Source: Candidatus Cybelea septentrionalis
GTDB lineage: Bacteria > Vulcanimicrobiota > Vulcanimicrobiia > Vulcanimicrobiales > Vulcanimicrobiaceae
Assembly (NCBI GenBank): GCA_003158175.1
Contig: PMHJ01000042.1
Span: forward strand, 1-50,473
Direction of reading: 5' to 3'
Length of the DNA: 50,473 bases
Every line of letters starts with the position of its first letter. The first letter of the stretch is position 1. Shown here piece by piece: positions 41,263 to 49,620 of the stretch. The notes beneath the pieces were generated by a model. The model ran no database searches. It saw only the letters and a list, made by a program, of their open reading frames with translations, and was not told the DNA's origin. The translations under genes and the position numbers were made by a program.

Positions 41263-41756
41263 TGCGCCGGATTGCGGATGCCTACGTTGGCGTGCGCTGG
41301 CAAAGTTTCGCGCTGGTCGCAGTCTGCGCGCTGCTTATTTCATCGCTGCTCGCGTTTTCCCGGCCGATCGTCATGCTGGTCGACGGCGAGCGCGTCGACA
41401 CGGACGTGGCGCCCGTGACGACCGCGAATGCAAAGGCGTTCGTTCCGCTGCGCTCGATCGCCGACGCACTCGGCGCCGAGACCGAGGTCGACGCGAAGAC
41501 CGGCGCGATCAGCGTCGTTCTGGGGGGGCAGACGCTCACGCTGCGCGTCGGCGACCCGCACGCGACCGTCAACGGCATGCCGCTTACCCTCAGGCACGCG
41601 CCGTTCCGCGTACGCGGGCGCGTGCTAATTTCGTTGGACGCCGTCGCGCGCGCCCTCAACGTTCGCGCGAAGTACAACTCTCGCGAGGCTCGCATCGAGG
41701 TAGTAACGCCGGGCATCGGGCAAGCGCCCAATCCCGTTAATACCGAAGCGCACTAA
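41262..41756 (+). CDS. Copper-amine-oxidase-N-like (stalk) domain protein
   Basis: A 164-residue membrane-anchored or secreted protein. An N-terminal hydrophobic segment (about 16-33) precedes a domain resembling the copper amine oxidase N-terminal (PF07833) fold: VMLVDGERVDTDVAPVTTANAKAFVPLRSIADALGAETEVDAKTG then TLTLRVGDPHATVNG and a second RGRVLISLDAVARALNVRAKYN half. These are extracellular binding modules, not enzymes. The ATG overlaps the ispG stop by one base, so it is likely translated with ispG. Function unknown. Confidence 0.75.
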   Translation: MRRIADAYVGVRWQSFALVAVCALLISSLLAFSRPIVMLVDGERVDTDVAPVTTANAKAFVPLRSIADALGAETEVDAKTGAISVVLGGQTLTLRVGDPHATVNGMPLTLRHAPFRVRGRVLISLDAVARALNVRAKYNSREARIEVVTPGIGQAPNPVNTEAH

Positions 41757-41769
41757 GCCGCTTTGTCGT

Positions 41770-41804
41770 CCTTCGACGGAGCCTGTTTTGAGCGCAGTCG
41801 AAGG
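41770..41804. repeat. Intergenic hairpin between convergent genes, candidate terminator
   Basis: CCTTCGAC (41770-41777) and GTCGAAGG (41797-41804) form an 8-bp stem with a 19-base loop. The outer arms CTTTGTCGTC (41761-41770) and GATGACGAAG (41811-41820) match in 8 of 10 positions when folded. It lies between two convergent genes. No T-run is visible. Confidence 0.55.
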
Positions 41805-41827
41805 GCTCGGGATGACGAAGCGCGGGT

Positions 41828-43354
41828 TTAGACGAACTCGCTGATGCCTTCGGGCTCCTCGACCGGGACGACCGCATCGGGGTTCGACTTGCGGAAGCCG
41901 TAGGCGAAGAAGAAGACCAACCCGCAGACGAGGGCGATGACGAACCACGTCCAGGTGGCGCGCGAGAGACCGAAGACCGCTAAGAAGAGTGAACAGACGA
42001 TCCCCAAGATTGGGAAGAGCGGCACGAACGGCACGCGGAAACTGCGTGGAAGGTCCGGCTTGCGGTGGCGCAGATAGAGCACGCCCGCGCAAACGACGGT
42101 GAATGCCATGAGCGTGCCGATATTGACTAAGTTAAGCAGATTGTTGAGCGGCACGATCAGCGCGAGAATCGCGACCGCGACCCCGGTGATCATCGTGGTG
42201 ACCAGTGGCGTCTTGAAGCGCTGGTTGACCGCCGCCACGATCGGCGGCAGCATGCCGTCGCGCGCCATCACGTAGAAGATGCGCGACTGACCGAGGAGTG
42301 ACGCAAGGGCCACGCTCGTCGTTCCGGCCAGAACCCCGATGGTGATGACCCAGGTAAGTGCCGGAATGTGCAGCGGAGCGAGCGCATAGACGAGCGGGTT
42401 TTTTATCGGCACATTTTGCCACGGAACGACGCCGACTAAAACGATCGCCGTCGCGCAATAAATGACCGTGCCGATCGCAAGCGCGCCGATCACGCCCACG
42501 GGAACGTCGAACTGCGGATTCTTGCACTCTTCGGCCGTCGTCGTCGCGGTGTCGAAACCGATGTAGCTGAAGAAGACGAAGGCGCCGACGGCGACGATTC
42601 CATAAGGCTGAGCGGACGACGAGTAGTCGGCCATTCCACCGAAGGGCCGCAACGCGCCCCAGCCGACGGGGCTGAAGTTGTGGAGGTTCGCGCCATGAAA
42701 CAGAAAGAGCCCGGCCACGATAAAAACGATGAGTGCGGAGATCTTCAGCACGACAAAGGTGTTATTCACCATGGCCGTCTCGCGAATGCCGACGGAGAGT
42801 AGAACGCTCAAGCCGACGACGAAGAACGCGGCGACGAAGTCGTATTGGGAGTGAAGGAGATCCCAGCTCGAGGGCAGCCACCACGCGCCGTGAACGATCA
42901 GGTTCGACTCTTGCGCCCAGGCGGGCAACGCGAAGCCGATGCTCTTGAAAACGTCTTGGATCGCCGCGGAGAACTGCTGGGCGACCGGGGCGGCGCTGAT
43001 TCCGTACTCGAAGATCAACGCGAAACCGATGATCCAGGCAAAGAGTTTGCCCATGGTCGCGTAGGCATACGTGTAGGCGCTGCCGGCGACCGGAACCATT
43101 GCGCCGAGCTCCGCGTAGCAGAGCGCCGCAAAGAACGAGGTCAGGCCGGCGAGCAGATACGAGATAATAACGGCCGGGCCGGCGCCTTTTACTCCCGTAC
43201 CGATCGTCGTGAAGATGCCGCCGCCGATCATCGTTCCCAAGCCGATCGCGACGAGATCCTTGGCGGTCAAGGCGCGACGGAGAATCCTGCGCTTCCCGAG
43301 CTCGCGCAGCTTTTCGACGTTGGTCGTTGCGAAGAGCGCAGAGAAGAACGACAT
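41828..43354 (-). CDS. APC-superfamily amino-acid permease
   Basis: A 508-residue membrane transporter with about 12-14 helices. The first helix region holds IGLGTMIGGGIFTTIGTG, the unwound substrate-binding turn of the family, followed by GPAVIISYLLAGLTSFFAALCYAELGAMVPVAGSAYTYAY. The layout fits the cationic amino acid transporter-like group. The substrate is not certain. It is on the reverse strand, between ispG and proS, separated by a hairpin from the stalk-domain gene. Confidence 0.9.
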   Translation of the reverse strand: MSFFSALFATTNVEKLRELGKRRILRRALTAKDLVAIGLGTMIGGGIFTTIGTGVKGAGPAVIISYLLAGLTSFFAALCYAELGAMVPVAGSAYTYAYATMGKLFAWIIGFALIFEYGISAAPVAQQFSAAIQDVFKSIGFALPAWAQESNLIVHGAWWLPSSWDLLHSQYDFVAAFFVVGLSVLLSVGIRETAMVNNTFVVLKISALIVFIVAGLFLFHGANLHNFSPVGWGALRPFGGMADYSSSAQPYGIVAVGAFVFFSYIGFDTATTTAEECKNPQFDVPVGVIGALAIGTVIYCATAIVLVGVVPWQNVPIKNPLVYALAPLHIPALTWVITIGVLAGTTSVALASLLGQSRIFYVMARDGMLPPIVAAVNQRFKTPLVTTMITGVAVAILALIVPLNNLLNLVNIGTLMAFTVVCAGVLYLRHRKPDLPRSFRVPFVPLFPILGIVCSLFLAVFGLSRATWTWFVIALVCGLVFFFAYGFRKSNPDAVVPVEEPEGISEFV

Positions 43355-43389
43355 TGCGCGCTCTGGTTCGCACTAGGAGCCGGTCACCC

Positions 43390-43989
43390 CTATTCTGGGG
43401 GCCGGCTTGCCGGATTCCAGAGATGCTCGCTGTCGCGCAGCGCGTCGTTGATCCACCGAGCCCAGACGAAAAGCGCGTCGGAGAGTCTATTCAGGTAGCG
43501 AAGCGCTTCGGGCGAGACGTCGTTCTCTTCGTCGAGCAACGCCACGACGAGACGCTCCGCGCGCCGGCAAATCGTGCGCGCGAGATGAAGGTAAGCGCCG
43601 GGGAGCGACCCGCCCGGATGAATGAAGTTTGCCAGTGGCGGAAGGTCGCACTGAGCCTGGTCGATTGCGCGTTCGAGTGCGAGCGCGTCGGCCGCTTCGG
43701 CACGCGGCAGACCCTCGCGGCGGTCCGGCGCCAACGTCGCCAAATCGGTCCCGAGATTGAAAAGCGTGTCCTGCGTCCACGCAAGCCAAGCGTCGAGCCG
43801 GGTCGCGCGAGCATGGCTTTGGAGAACCGGCCGCAACGCCGCGCGCGCGACCCCGATTACGCTGGAAAGCTCGTCGAGGGTGCCGTACGTCGCGATGCGC
43901 GGCGCGCTTTTCTTCACGCGCCGGCCCCCGACAAGACCCGTCATCCCTCCATCGCCTGCGCGGGTATAGATTCGGGTAAGTTTCGGCAT
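43390..43989 (-). CDS. Cob(I)alamin adenosyltransferase, PduO type
   Basis: A 199-residue enzyme that transfers an adenosyl group from ATP to cob(I)alamin. The N-terminal nucleotide loop YTRAGDGGMTGLVGG (residues 8-22) and the ATYGTLDELSSVIG block near 34 are diagnostic of the PduO family. The C-terminal RTICRRAERLVVALLDE and ALRYLNRLSDALFVWAR-type helices also match. ATG 43989 begins the conserved sequence. A QueG in the window needs cobalamin; other cobalamin enzymes lie outside. Confidence 0.93.
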   Translation of the reverse strand: MPKLTRIYTRAGDGGMTGLVGGRRVKKSAPRIATYGTLDELSSVIGVARAALRPVLQSHARATRLDAWLAWTQDTLFNLGTDLATLAPDRREGLPRAEAADALALERAIDQAQCDLPPLANFIHPGGSLPGAYLHLARTICRRAERLVVALLDEENDVSPEALRYLNRLSDALFVWARWINDALRDSEHLWNPASRPPE

Positions 43990-44067
43990 CGTTTTGCTAT
44001 TGCGAGTTCCGCGTCCGATATCCCCGGGCAAAGGCCGTTCGAGCGGCGCAGCGAAACGGGGCCGGTC

Positions 44068-45528
44068 ATGTCGGAAGCGCTCGCCGGAGGCGCGGTCAAG
44101 GAGATTCCTCCAAAATCGGCCGACCTTTCGGCTTGGTATACTGCGGTGTGTCTGCGGGCCCAGCTCGTTTCGTATTCACCCGTGCGTGGATGCGTCGTTC
44201 TTCGTCCGTACGGGTTCGGTCTTTGGGAGAATCTACAGCGAGAGCTCGACGGGCGATTCAAGGCCACGGGCCATGAGAATGCGTACTTTCCACTGCTCAT
44301 TCCGGAGAGTTTGTTGATACGGGAGGCGGAGCACGTCGAGGGATTTGCGCCGGAGGTCGCCTGGGTGACGCAAGGCGGCAGCGAAGAGCTGACGGAGCGT
44401 CTGGCGATTCGGCCGACCTCGGAGGCGATGGTCGGAACGATGTACGCGCAATGGATCGAATCCTACCGGGACCTACCGATTTTGATCAACCAATGGGCAA
44501 ACGTCGTGCGCTGGGAGAAAGCCACGCGGCCGTTCCTGCGCACAATGGAGTTTCTTTGGCAGGAGGGTCACACCGCTCATAAGAGCGCTCAAGAAGCCCG
44601 CGAGGAGACGCTACGCATCCTCGACCTCTATCGAGAGTTCGCGGAAAACGTCGCGGCGCTGCCGGTCTATTCGGGGCGAAAAAGCGCCAGCGAGCGCTTT
44701 CCCGGCGCGGTTGAAACCTTTTCGATCGAAGCGTTGATGCCCGACGGTAAGGCACTCCAATCGGGGACCTCGCATGACTTGGGTCAGAACTTCGCTCGGG
44801 CCTACGACATCAAGTTCACCGACGCGGACCAGGCGGTCAAATACGTGCACACGACGTCGTGGGGAATTTCGTGGCGAATGCTCGGTGCGATCATTATGGC
44901 GCACGGCGACGACCGAGGTCTTCGTATTCCTCCAAAGCTGGCGCCCACGCAAGCCGTCTTCGTGCCGATCGTGCGTTCGGGCGACGAACGGGCGGTTGAA
45001 GTCTGTAACCGGCTCGCCCGCATTTTGGCCGACGCGGGGTTGCGAGTGCGTGTCGACGCTCGCGACGAGAAGCCCGGCTGGAAGTACAGCGAGTGGGACT
45101 TGCGAGGGGTTCCCGTCCGGATCGAGATCGGCCCGCGGGACGTGGATGCGCAGACCGCGGTGCTCGCACGCAGAGATCGGAATAAAGACGAGAGCGGACA
45201 GCGCCAGACCGTCGCGGTCACCGAGATCGAAGCGGCGCTCCGGGAGCTGCTCGTCGAAATTCAGGCTTCACTCTACTCGCAGGCGAGATCGTTTCTGCAA
45301 AGTCACACGATCGCCGTGGCGGACCAAAACGAGTTTTTCGACCTCTGCAGCACGCGCGCAGGTATGATCGATATCGCGTGGTGCGAGCGCGCCGAGTGTG
45401 AGGCGGAAGTCAAGCGCCAGACGATGGCGACGACGCGCGTGCTGCGAGAACTCCAAGAAGGCGACGTTCGCTGCACTGCCTGCGGGGAACCGGCAAAGGC
45501 TCGGGCGTATTTTGCGCAATCGTACTAA
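44068..45528 (+). CDS. proS: Prolyl-tRNA synthetase, archaeal/eukaryotic-like type
   Basis: Charges tRNA-Pro. A 486-residue class II synthetase: VRGCVVLRPYGFGLWENLQ near the start, motif 2 EKATRPFLRTMEFLWQEGHTAH near 150-171, and TSWGISWRMLGAIIMAHGDDRGL near 263-285 (motif 3 region). The C-terminal zinc-like pairs (CERAEC and CTACGE) mark the short ProS type without the editing insertion. ATG 44068 starts right before family sequence; the same frame upstream is non-family. It lies downstream of ispG, its usual neighbour, after an insertion. Confidence 0.95.
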   Translation: MSEALAGGAVKEIPPKSADLSAWYTAVCLRAQLVSYSPVRGCVVLRPYGFGLWENLQRELDGRFKATGHENAYFPLLIPESLLIREAEHVEGFAPEVAWVTQGGSEELTERLAIRPTSEAMVGTMYAQWIESYRDLPILINQWANVVRWEKATRPFLRTMEFLWQEGHTAHKSAQEAREETLRILDLYREFAENVAALPVYSGRKSASERFPGAVETFSIEALMPDGKALQSGTSHDLGQNFARAYDIKFTDADQAVKYVHTTSWGISWRMLGAIIMAHGDDRGLRIPPKLAPTQAVFVPIVRSGDERAVEVCNRLARILADAGLRVRVDARDEKPGWKYSEWDLRGVPVRIEIGPRDVDAQTAVLARRDRNKDESGQRQTVAVTEIEAALRELLVEIQASLYSQARSFLQSHTIAVADQNEFFDLCSTRAGMIDIAWCERAECEAEVKRQTMATTRVLRELQEGDVRCTACGEPAKARAYFAQSY

Positions 45529-46063
45529 GGCCGTCCTTTTGGCGGTGCTCGCATTGACGGCGACGGGTTCCGTCGCGTTCGCGTACGCGCCGAGTGTGGC
45601 GGATCTCGACGCTGCAGCGCGCGCCGTCGGCAACCGGCGCGATATCGCGCAGAGCATCGGCCGGGCGATCTTTCGGACGCAATGGCCTGCGGAAGTCAAT
45701 CAGGTCTCGGCCAACGAGATGGGCGGACATTTGATTGTGGGAATTCGCATTTGGGGCGTGAAGTTCCATCGCCCAATGACCCGTTCGAACTTCGTCGACG
45801 AAATCGTCTCGCTGAGGGCCGATATCTTCTCGGCGGCGCCGGACGCCGAGGAAATAGACTTCTGGGCCGCGGTTCCGATCGATGTCAGCAAAGACGAGGT
45901 CGTGAGCGGCGACCTGGCGAGGCCGACCTCGCGGACGGTCTTCAGTTTAACCGTTCTGCGCAGCGAAGGCGTACAGGCGCTGCACGAGCGCGCCATGGAA
46001 GAGAGCGACGGTGTCTTCTGGGACGCGCAATGGGCTCGCGACGCATTCAGGCCAGTAACGTGA
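45512..46063 (+). CDS. Secreted protein of unknown function
   Basis: About 183 residues with an Arg/Lys start and signal peptide (about residues 1-22, ending VAFAYA). The mature part has an alternating pattern (SIGRAIFRTQWPAEVNQVSANEMGG-like and LIVGIRIWGVKFHRPM) that I cannot assign. No cysteines. TTG 45512 overlaps proS by 17 bases and supplies the basic N-region; TTG 45539 or GTG 45545 would remove it. It precedes an M16 protease gene by a few bases, so a processed or chaperone role in the envelope is possible but unproven. Confidence 0.6.
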   Translation: MRNRTKAVLLAVLALTATGSVAFAYAPSVADLDAAARAVGNRRDIAQSIGRAIFRTQWPAEVNQVSANEMGGHLIVGIRIWGVKFHRPMTRSNFVDEIVSLRADIFSAAPDAEEIDFWAAVPIDVSKDEVVSGDLARPTSRTVFSLTVLRSEGVQALHERAMEESDGVFWDAQWARDAFRPVT

Positions 46064-46072
46064 GCATTGCAA

Positions 46073-47329
46073 ATGTATAGGAAGACGACTCTCCCCAGTG
46101 GCCTGCGTGTCCTGACCGAAGCGATGCCCGGTGTGCGGTCGGCGACCGTGGGGATCTGGGCGGAGGTGGGCTCGGCGGTCGAGCCTCACGAGCGGCGCGG
46201 AATCTCCCACTTGGTCGAACACATGCTCTTTAAGGGCACGCCGCGGCGCAGCGCTCGAGAGATCGCCGAAACGATGGATGGAGTCGGCGGCAACATGAAT
46301 GCCTTTACCGATAAAGAGACGACCTGCTACTACGCGAAGGTGATCGACCGTCACGTGCCGCTGGCTCTCGACGTACTGTCCGATATGTTTCTTCACCCGC
46401 TATTCGATGCGCAAGAGTTCGCGAAAGAACAGCAGGTTATACTGGAAGAGATCAAGATGTATGAGGACTCGCCGGACGACTTGATCCACGATCTCTTCTT
46501 GCAGACGATGTGGAGCGGTTCGAGTTTGGGCGAGCCGACGATTGGATTCGAGGAGACCGTCCTCGCCGTGAAGCCGCAGGACTTGCGTTCGCACATGCGC
46601 GCGCACTACGCGCCGAACGCCGTCGTCGTGGCGGCGGCGGGAAACATCGAGCACCACCGGTTTGTCGAGCTGGTCGGCGAGCGGTTTACCGAGTTCGAAG
46701 GATCGCGCGCGTTGCCGGTGCCGGAATCCCCGGCAACGACGCCGGCGCGACACGTTCGCTTCAAGGATAGCGAACAAGCCCACGTCGTGATCGGCAGCCG
46801 CGGTCTGGACGTCGCGGACGAACGCAGATACGCGCTCTCCGTCCTGGACACGGTCGTAGGCGGAGGCATGTCGAGCCGCCTTTTCCAAGAGATTCGCGAG
46901 AAGCGAGGGTTGGTCTACACCGTCTACTCGTTCCAAGCGGCGTATCGACGGGCCGGCCTTTTTGGGGTCTACGCCGGCACGTCTCCAAAAAACGTCCAAT
47001 CATGCATCGATCTGATCGTCGAGCAGCTCGCTGGCTCGCGTTCGATGCCGATCGGCAACGACGAGTTTCGGCTCGCTCAAGAACATATCAAAGGCAACCT
47101 CACGTTGTCGCTGGAGTCGACCTCGAGCCGGATGATTCGCCTGGGCCGCAACGAGTTTGCGCTCGGGCGTCACGTCGATTCAGAGGAAGTCGAACGGCGC
47201 ATCGATGCGGTCACGCCGGACGAAGTACAGGAACTCGCCCGGGAGCTGCTGATCGAAGAGAACCTTGGGCTGACCATTATCGGACCAGTAGACGAGTCTG
47301 CCATCGACTGGAGCCGTACCGCCGCATAA
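46073..47329 (+). CDS. M16-family zinc peptidase (mitochondrial processing peptidase-like)
   Basis: A 418-residue single M16 unit pair, catalytic type. The inverted motif HxxEH (HLVEHMLFKGT) is near residue 45, with the third ligand Glu in EEIKMYEDSPDD near 120. GVGGNMNAFTDKETTCYYAKV is also typical. The C-terminal half has SSRLFQEIREKRGLVYTVYS. No signal peptide, so it is cytosolic or unconventionally located. ATG 46073 was chosen over TTG 46067. Unlike the 932-3589 protein it is a single-size unit. Its stop overlaps the next gene (TAATG). Confidence 0.93.
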   Translation: MYRKTTLPSGLRVLTEAMPGVRSATVGIWAEVGSAVEPHERRGISHLVEHMLFKGTPRRSAREIAETMDGVGGNMNAFTDKETTCYYAKVIDRHVPLALDVLSDMFLHPLFDAQEFAKEQQVILEEIKMYEDSPDDLIHDLFLQTMWSGSSLGEPTIGFEETVLAVKPQDLRSHMRAHYAPNAVVVAAAGNIEHHRFVELVGERFTEFEGSRALPVPESPATTPARHVRFKDSEQAHVVIGSRGLDVADERRYALSVLDTVVGGGMSSRLFQEIREKRGLVYTVYSFQAAYRRAGLFGVYAGTSPKNVQSCIDLIVEQLAGSRSMPIGNDEFRLAQEHIKGNLTLSLESTSSRMIRLGRNEFALGRHVDSEEVERRIDAVTPDEVQELARELLIEENLGLTIIGPVDESAIDWSRTAA

Positions 47330-48186
47330 TGCTGGCCTCGGCGACACCGCATCTGTGGTCGGGGAAGCTGATCGGGGCGATGGCGATCACGTTCATCGTG
47401 CAAGGCGTCACGATTGCCGCATACGCCGCTCGCCTCGCCGGCGTTCAAACCAAACGCATCGCAACTTCGATTTCTCTGTTCAATCTCTTCGTCACGACGG
47501 GGCGACTGGCCAACCTTTTCATGTTGCTCTTCGTCGGGCCGCTCTCCGATCAAGCCGGCAACGCCGTCGTCGATGTCGCCGCCTGGCGCCACGTGTTCGA
47601 GCTTCAGCTGCGTCTGATCGTTCTCGCCGGGACGTTCGGCATGATCGTCTTTGCACTCTTCCTGCCGATGTTCACTTATCTCTTTCGTCGAGGCGTGCAG
47701 TCCTTTGAAGCCAGAGGGTCGGTGCCGCATTCGCTCCTGCGCCTCGCGTCGCCGGCGGTTATCTTGGACGTGCTCCGCGCGGAGCGGTTGCCGAAGCTGG
47801 CCACGCTACGTTCCTTCCAATGGCGGCACGTACCCAAGCGGTTGCTGTTCTTCAATACCGTCGTCATGTGCGTCTATGCGATCGGCGTGCAGGCTTCATA
47901 TCTTGCGTCGGTCTTGGATCCCCTCGTCGTGCGTACGGCGGTCGGTCTTTCCGGAATCATCAACGGAGTGGGCACCATTGCCTTCACGCTCTTCGTCGAC
48001 CCGACGTCATCGATGATTACGGACCAGGCAATCCACGGCAAGCGCACCGTCCAGGAGGTTCGCTCCATGGTGTTCTATCTTTCGTTGACGGCCATCATTG
48101 GGTCGCTGCTCTCGCAAGCGATCCTCTACCCGGCCGCAGTCGTCATCGAGGTGGTTGCGCGATTTGCGGGTCAGATTCATTTTTAG
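47329..48186 (+). CDS. amj: Amj-family lipid II flippase (DUF2837)
   Basis: A 285-residue membrane protein with about six to eight helices. The segment ITFIVQGVTIAAYAARLAGVQTKRIATSISLFNLFVTTGRLANLFM near residues 20-65 matches the Amj/YdaH (DUF2837) family. In Bacillus, Amj is an alternate lipid II flippase that can replace MurJ. It may therefore flip the lipid-linked cell-wall precursor. The ATG overlaps the M16 stop by one base (TAATG). A TPR lipoprotein gene overlaps its 3' end. No MurJ gene is in the window. Confidence 0.8.
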   Translation: MLASATPHLWSGKLIGAMAITFIVQGVTIAAYAARLAGVQTKRIATSISLFNLFVTTGRLANLFMLLFVGPLSDQAGNAVVDVAAWRHVFELQLRLIVLAGTFGMIVFALFLPMFTYLFRRGVQSFEARGSVPHSLLRLASPAVILDVLRAERLPKLATLRSFQWRHVPKRLLFFNTVVMCVYAIGVQASYLASVLDPLVVRTAVGLSGIINGVGTIAFTLFVDPTSSMITDQAIHGKRTVQEVRSMVFYLSLTAIIGSLLSQAILYPAAVVIEVVARFAGQIHF

Positions 48187-48826
48187 AGCGGTAGCGGCGC
48201 TCTGCGGGGCCTTAGTGCTGGGCGGGTGCGCCGGTTCGATCGAACGCTGGATCGTGAACACGCGAGTGCACCAGGGCGACGCCGCGTTGCATCAGGGAAG
48301 CGTGCGCGATGCCGCGATGTCCTATCGCTTGGCGCTGCGCGTCAACCCGAACGATGCGCGCGCGCGCGCCGGGTTCGTCGAAGCGGCGGCGGAACTGGCG
48401 CGGCTCGAGTTGAGCAAGGGCGACTTCGACGATGCGCTGGCGACCGTGGACGGCGGACTCGCCGTGGATCCGCAAAGCGCCCCGCTTGCGGCGGCCAAGG
48501 CGACGATCGACCAGGCAAAACTTAAGCGTGAAATCGTCGTGTCGAACTATCCCACCTATCGGGCCACGGGTCTGGAGCTCACGCGTGCATATCAACAACT
48601 CGATGCGACCAATGCGCTGCTGCGGCGCGACCTTCGGCGATTCGCCTACACGTTTGACACCGACGACCTTACCTCGGCCATCAAACGAAGTTACGAACTC
48701 GAGTTGGAGGTGGCGAAGGATACAAACCGGTTGATCGTCTACCGCCAGCTCGTGTCGTCGGGCGTGCCGGAGGTGCCGTCACAGTCCACGACCTTCGGCG
48801 CCGCGTCGTTACTGCCGTTGCCATAG
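48164..48826 (+). CDS. TPR-containing lipoprotein
   Basis: About 220 residues. The signal sequence ends in a lipobox (VLGGC, Cys near residue 21), so it is a lipoprotein. The mature part has helical repeats of TPR type: GDAALHQGSVRDAAMSYRLALRVNPNDARARAGF and AELARLELSKGDFDDALATVDGGLAVDPQSAPLAAA. The C-terminal half is a long helical region. TTG 48164 was chosen because GAGGTGG lies about 9 bases upstream; TTG 48155 is also possible. It overlaps the Amj gene by 23 bases. Confidence 0.8.
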   Translation: MRVRFIFRAVAALCGALVLGGCAGSIERWIVNTRVHQGDAALHQGSVRDAAMSYRLALRVNPNDARARAGFVEAAAELARLELSKGDFDDALATVDGGLAVDPQSAPLAAAKATIDQAKLKREIVVSNYPTYRATGLELTRAYQQLDATNALLRRDLRRFAYTFDTDDLTSAIKRSYELELEVAKDTNRLIVYRQLVSSGVPEVPSQSTTFGAASLLPLP

Positions 48827-48837
48827 GAGGTGAATCG

Positions 48838-49620
48838 GTGATTGCTTGGCTCGAATCGCTGCCGACTCTGCCCGCAGGCATTCTCATCGTCGGTGGCTTC
48901 GTCGTTTCGACGCTCGTGGCAGGCTATCTCGTTGCCAGGTTTACGCCGGGCGACATCCGTTTGGCGCACAACGATCGCGCCGGGTTCATCCTCGCCGTCA
49001 TCGGCGTCGTCTATGCCGTCTTGCTGGCATTTGTAGCGATCGGCACCTGGGAGCGTTTCAACCAAGCCGAGGCTCGGAGTTACGAAGAATCGGAAGCCCT
49101 TGCGACGGTCTATCGCGACGCGGAATCGTTTCCGGATGCAGCAGCGCTACGGTCGATGCTTCGAGCCTACGTTCGCTCCGTGATCGATGATGAATGGCCT
49201 CGAATGCGCAGTGGCCAACGCGGGAGGGCCTCAAATGCCTTGCTGGAGGCAGCCGACAACTACGTCCGTCACTTACCGGTAGGTTCGGTCGCGGCCCAGG
49301 ACGTTCACGCGCAGATGCTTTCGGCGATGGACACGGCGCTTGCAGATCGGGAGACGCGCCTAACGATCGACTTCATCGGCATTAACGGCATCATGTGGGT
49401 CGTGCTGGTCGCGGGCGCGTACATTACCGTGGCCTTCACCTATCTCTTTGGCTTCGAACGCCTCGTGATGCAGCAGTTGATGATCGGAGGGTTGAGCTTG
49501 ATGATCGGACTTGTATTATTTCTCGTCGTCGGGCTCGATTATCCGTTCCGGGGAAGCATCGCCGTCGGGCCGGATGCCTTTCGCGACTTGCTCGATTACT
49601 GGAATGCTATGAGCCTGTAG
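48838..49620 (+). CDS. DUF4239-family membrane protein
   Basis: A 260-residue protein with two helices near the N-terminus (about 12-32 and 46-68), a soluble loop of about 110 residues with ARSYEESEALATVYRDAESF and RAYVRSVIDDEWPRM, and two helices near the C-terminus. This layout and motif set match DUF4239, a bestrophin-like family of unknown function. AGGAGGTGA precedes the GTG start. Its 3' end overlaps the convergent glycosyltransferase-like gene by 14 bases. Confidence 0.85.
   Translation: MIAWLESLPTLPAGILIVGGFVVSTLVAGYLVARFTPGDIRLAHNDRAGFILAVIGVVYAVLLAFVAIGTWERFNQAEARSYEESEALATVYRDAESFPDAAALRSMLRAYVRSVIDDEWPRMRSGQRGRASNALLEAADNYVRHLPVGSVAAQDVHAQMLSAMDTALADRETRLTIDFIGINGIMWVVLVAGAYITVAFTYLFGFERLVMQQLMIGGLSLMIGLVLFLVVGLDYPFRGSIAVGPDAFRDLLDYWNAMSL

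Noticed and set aside
43327-44067. Upstream extension of proS
   Set aside because: It runs antisense through the cobalamin adenosyltransferase gene with no synthetase similarity.
47002-47328. Upstream extension of the Amj frame
   Set aside because: It overlaps the M16 coding sequence; the ATG at 47329 begins the membrane protein.
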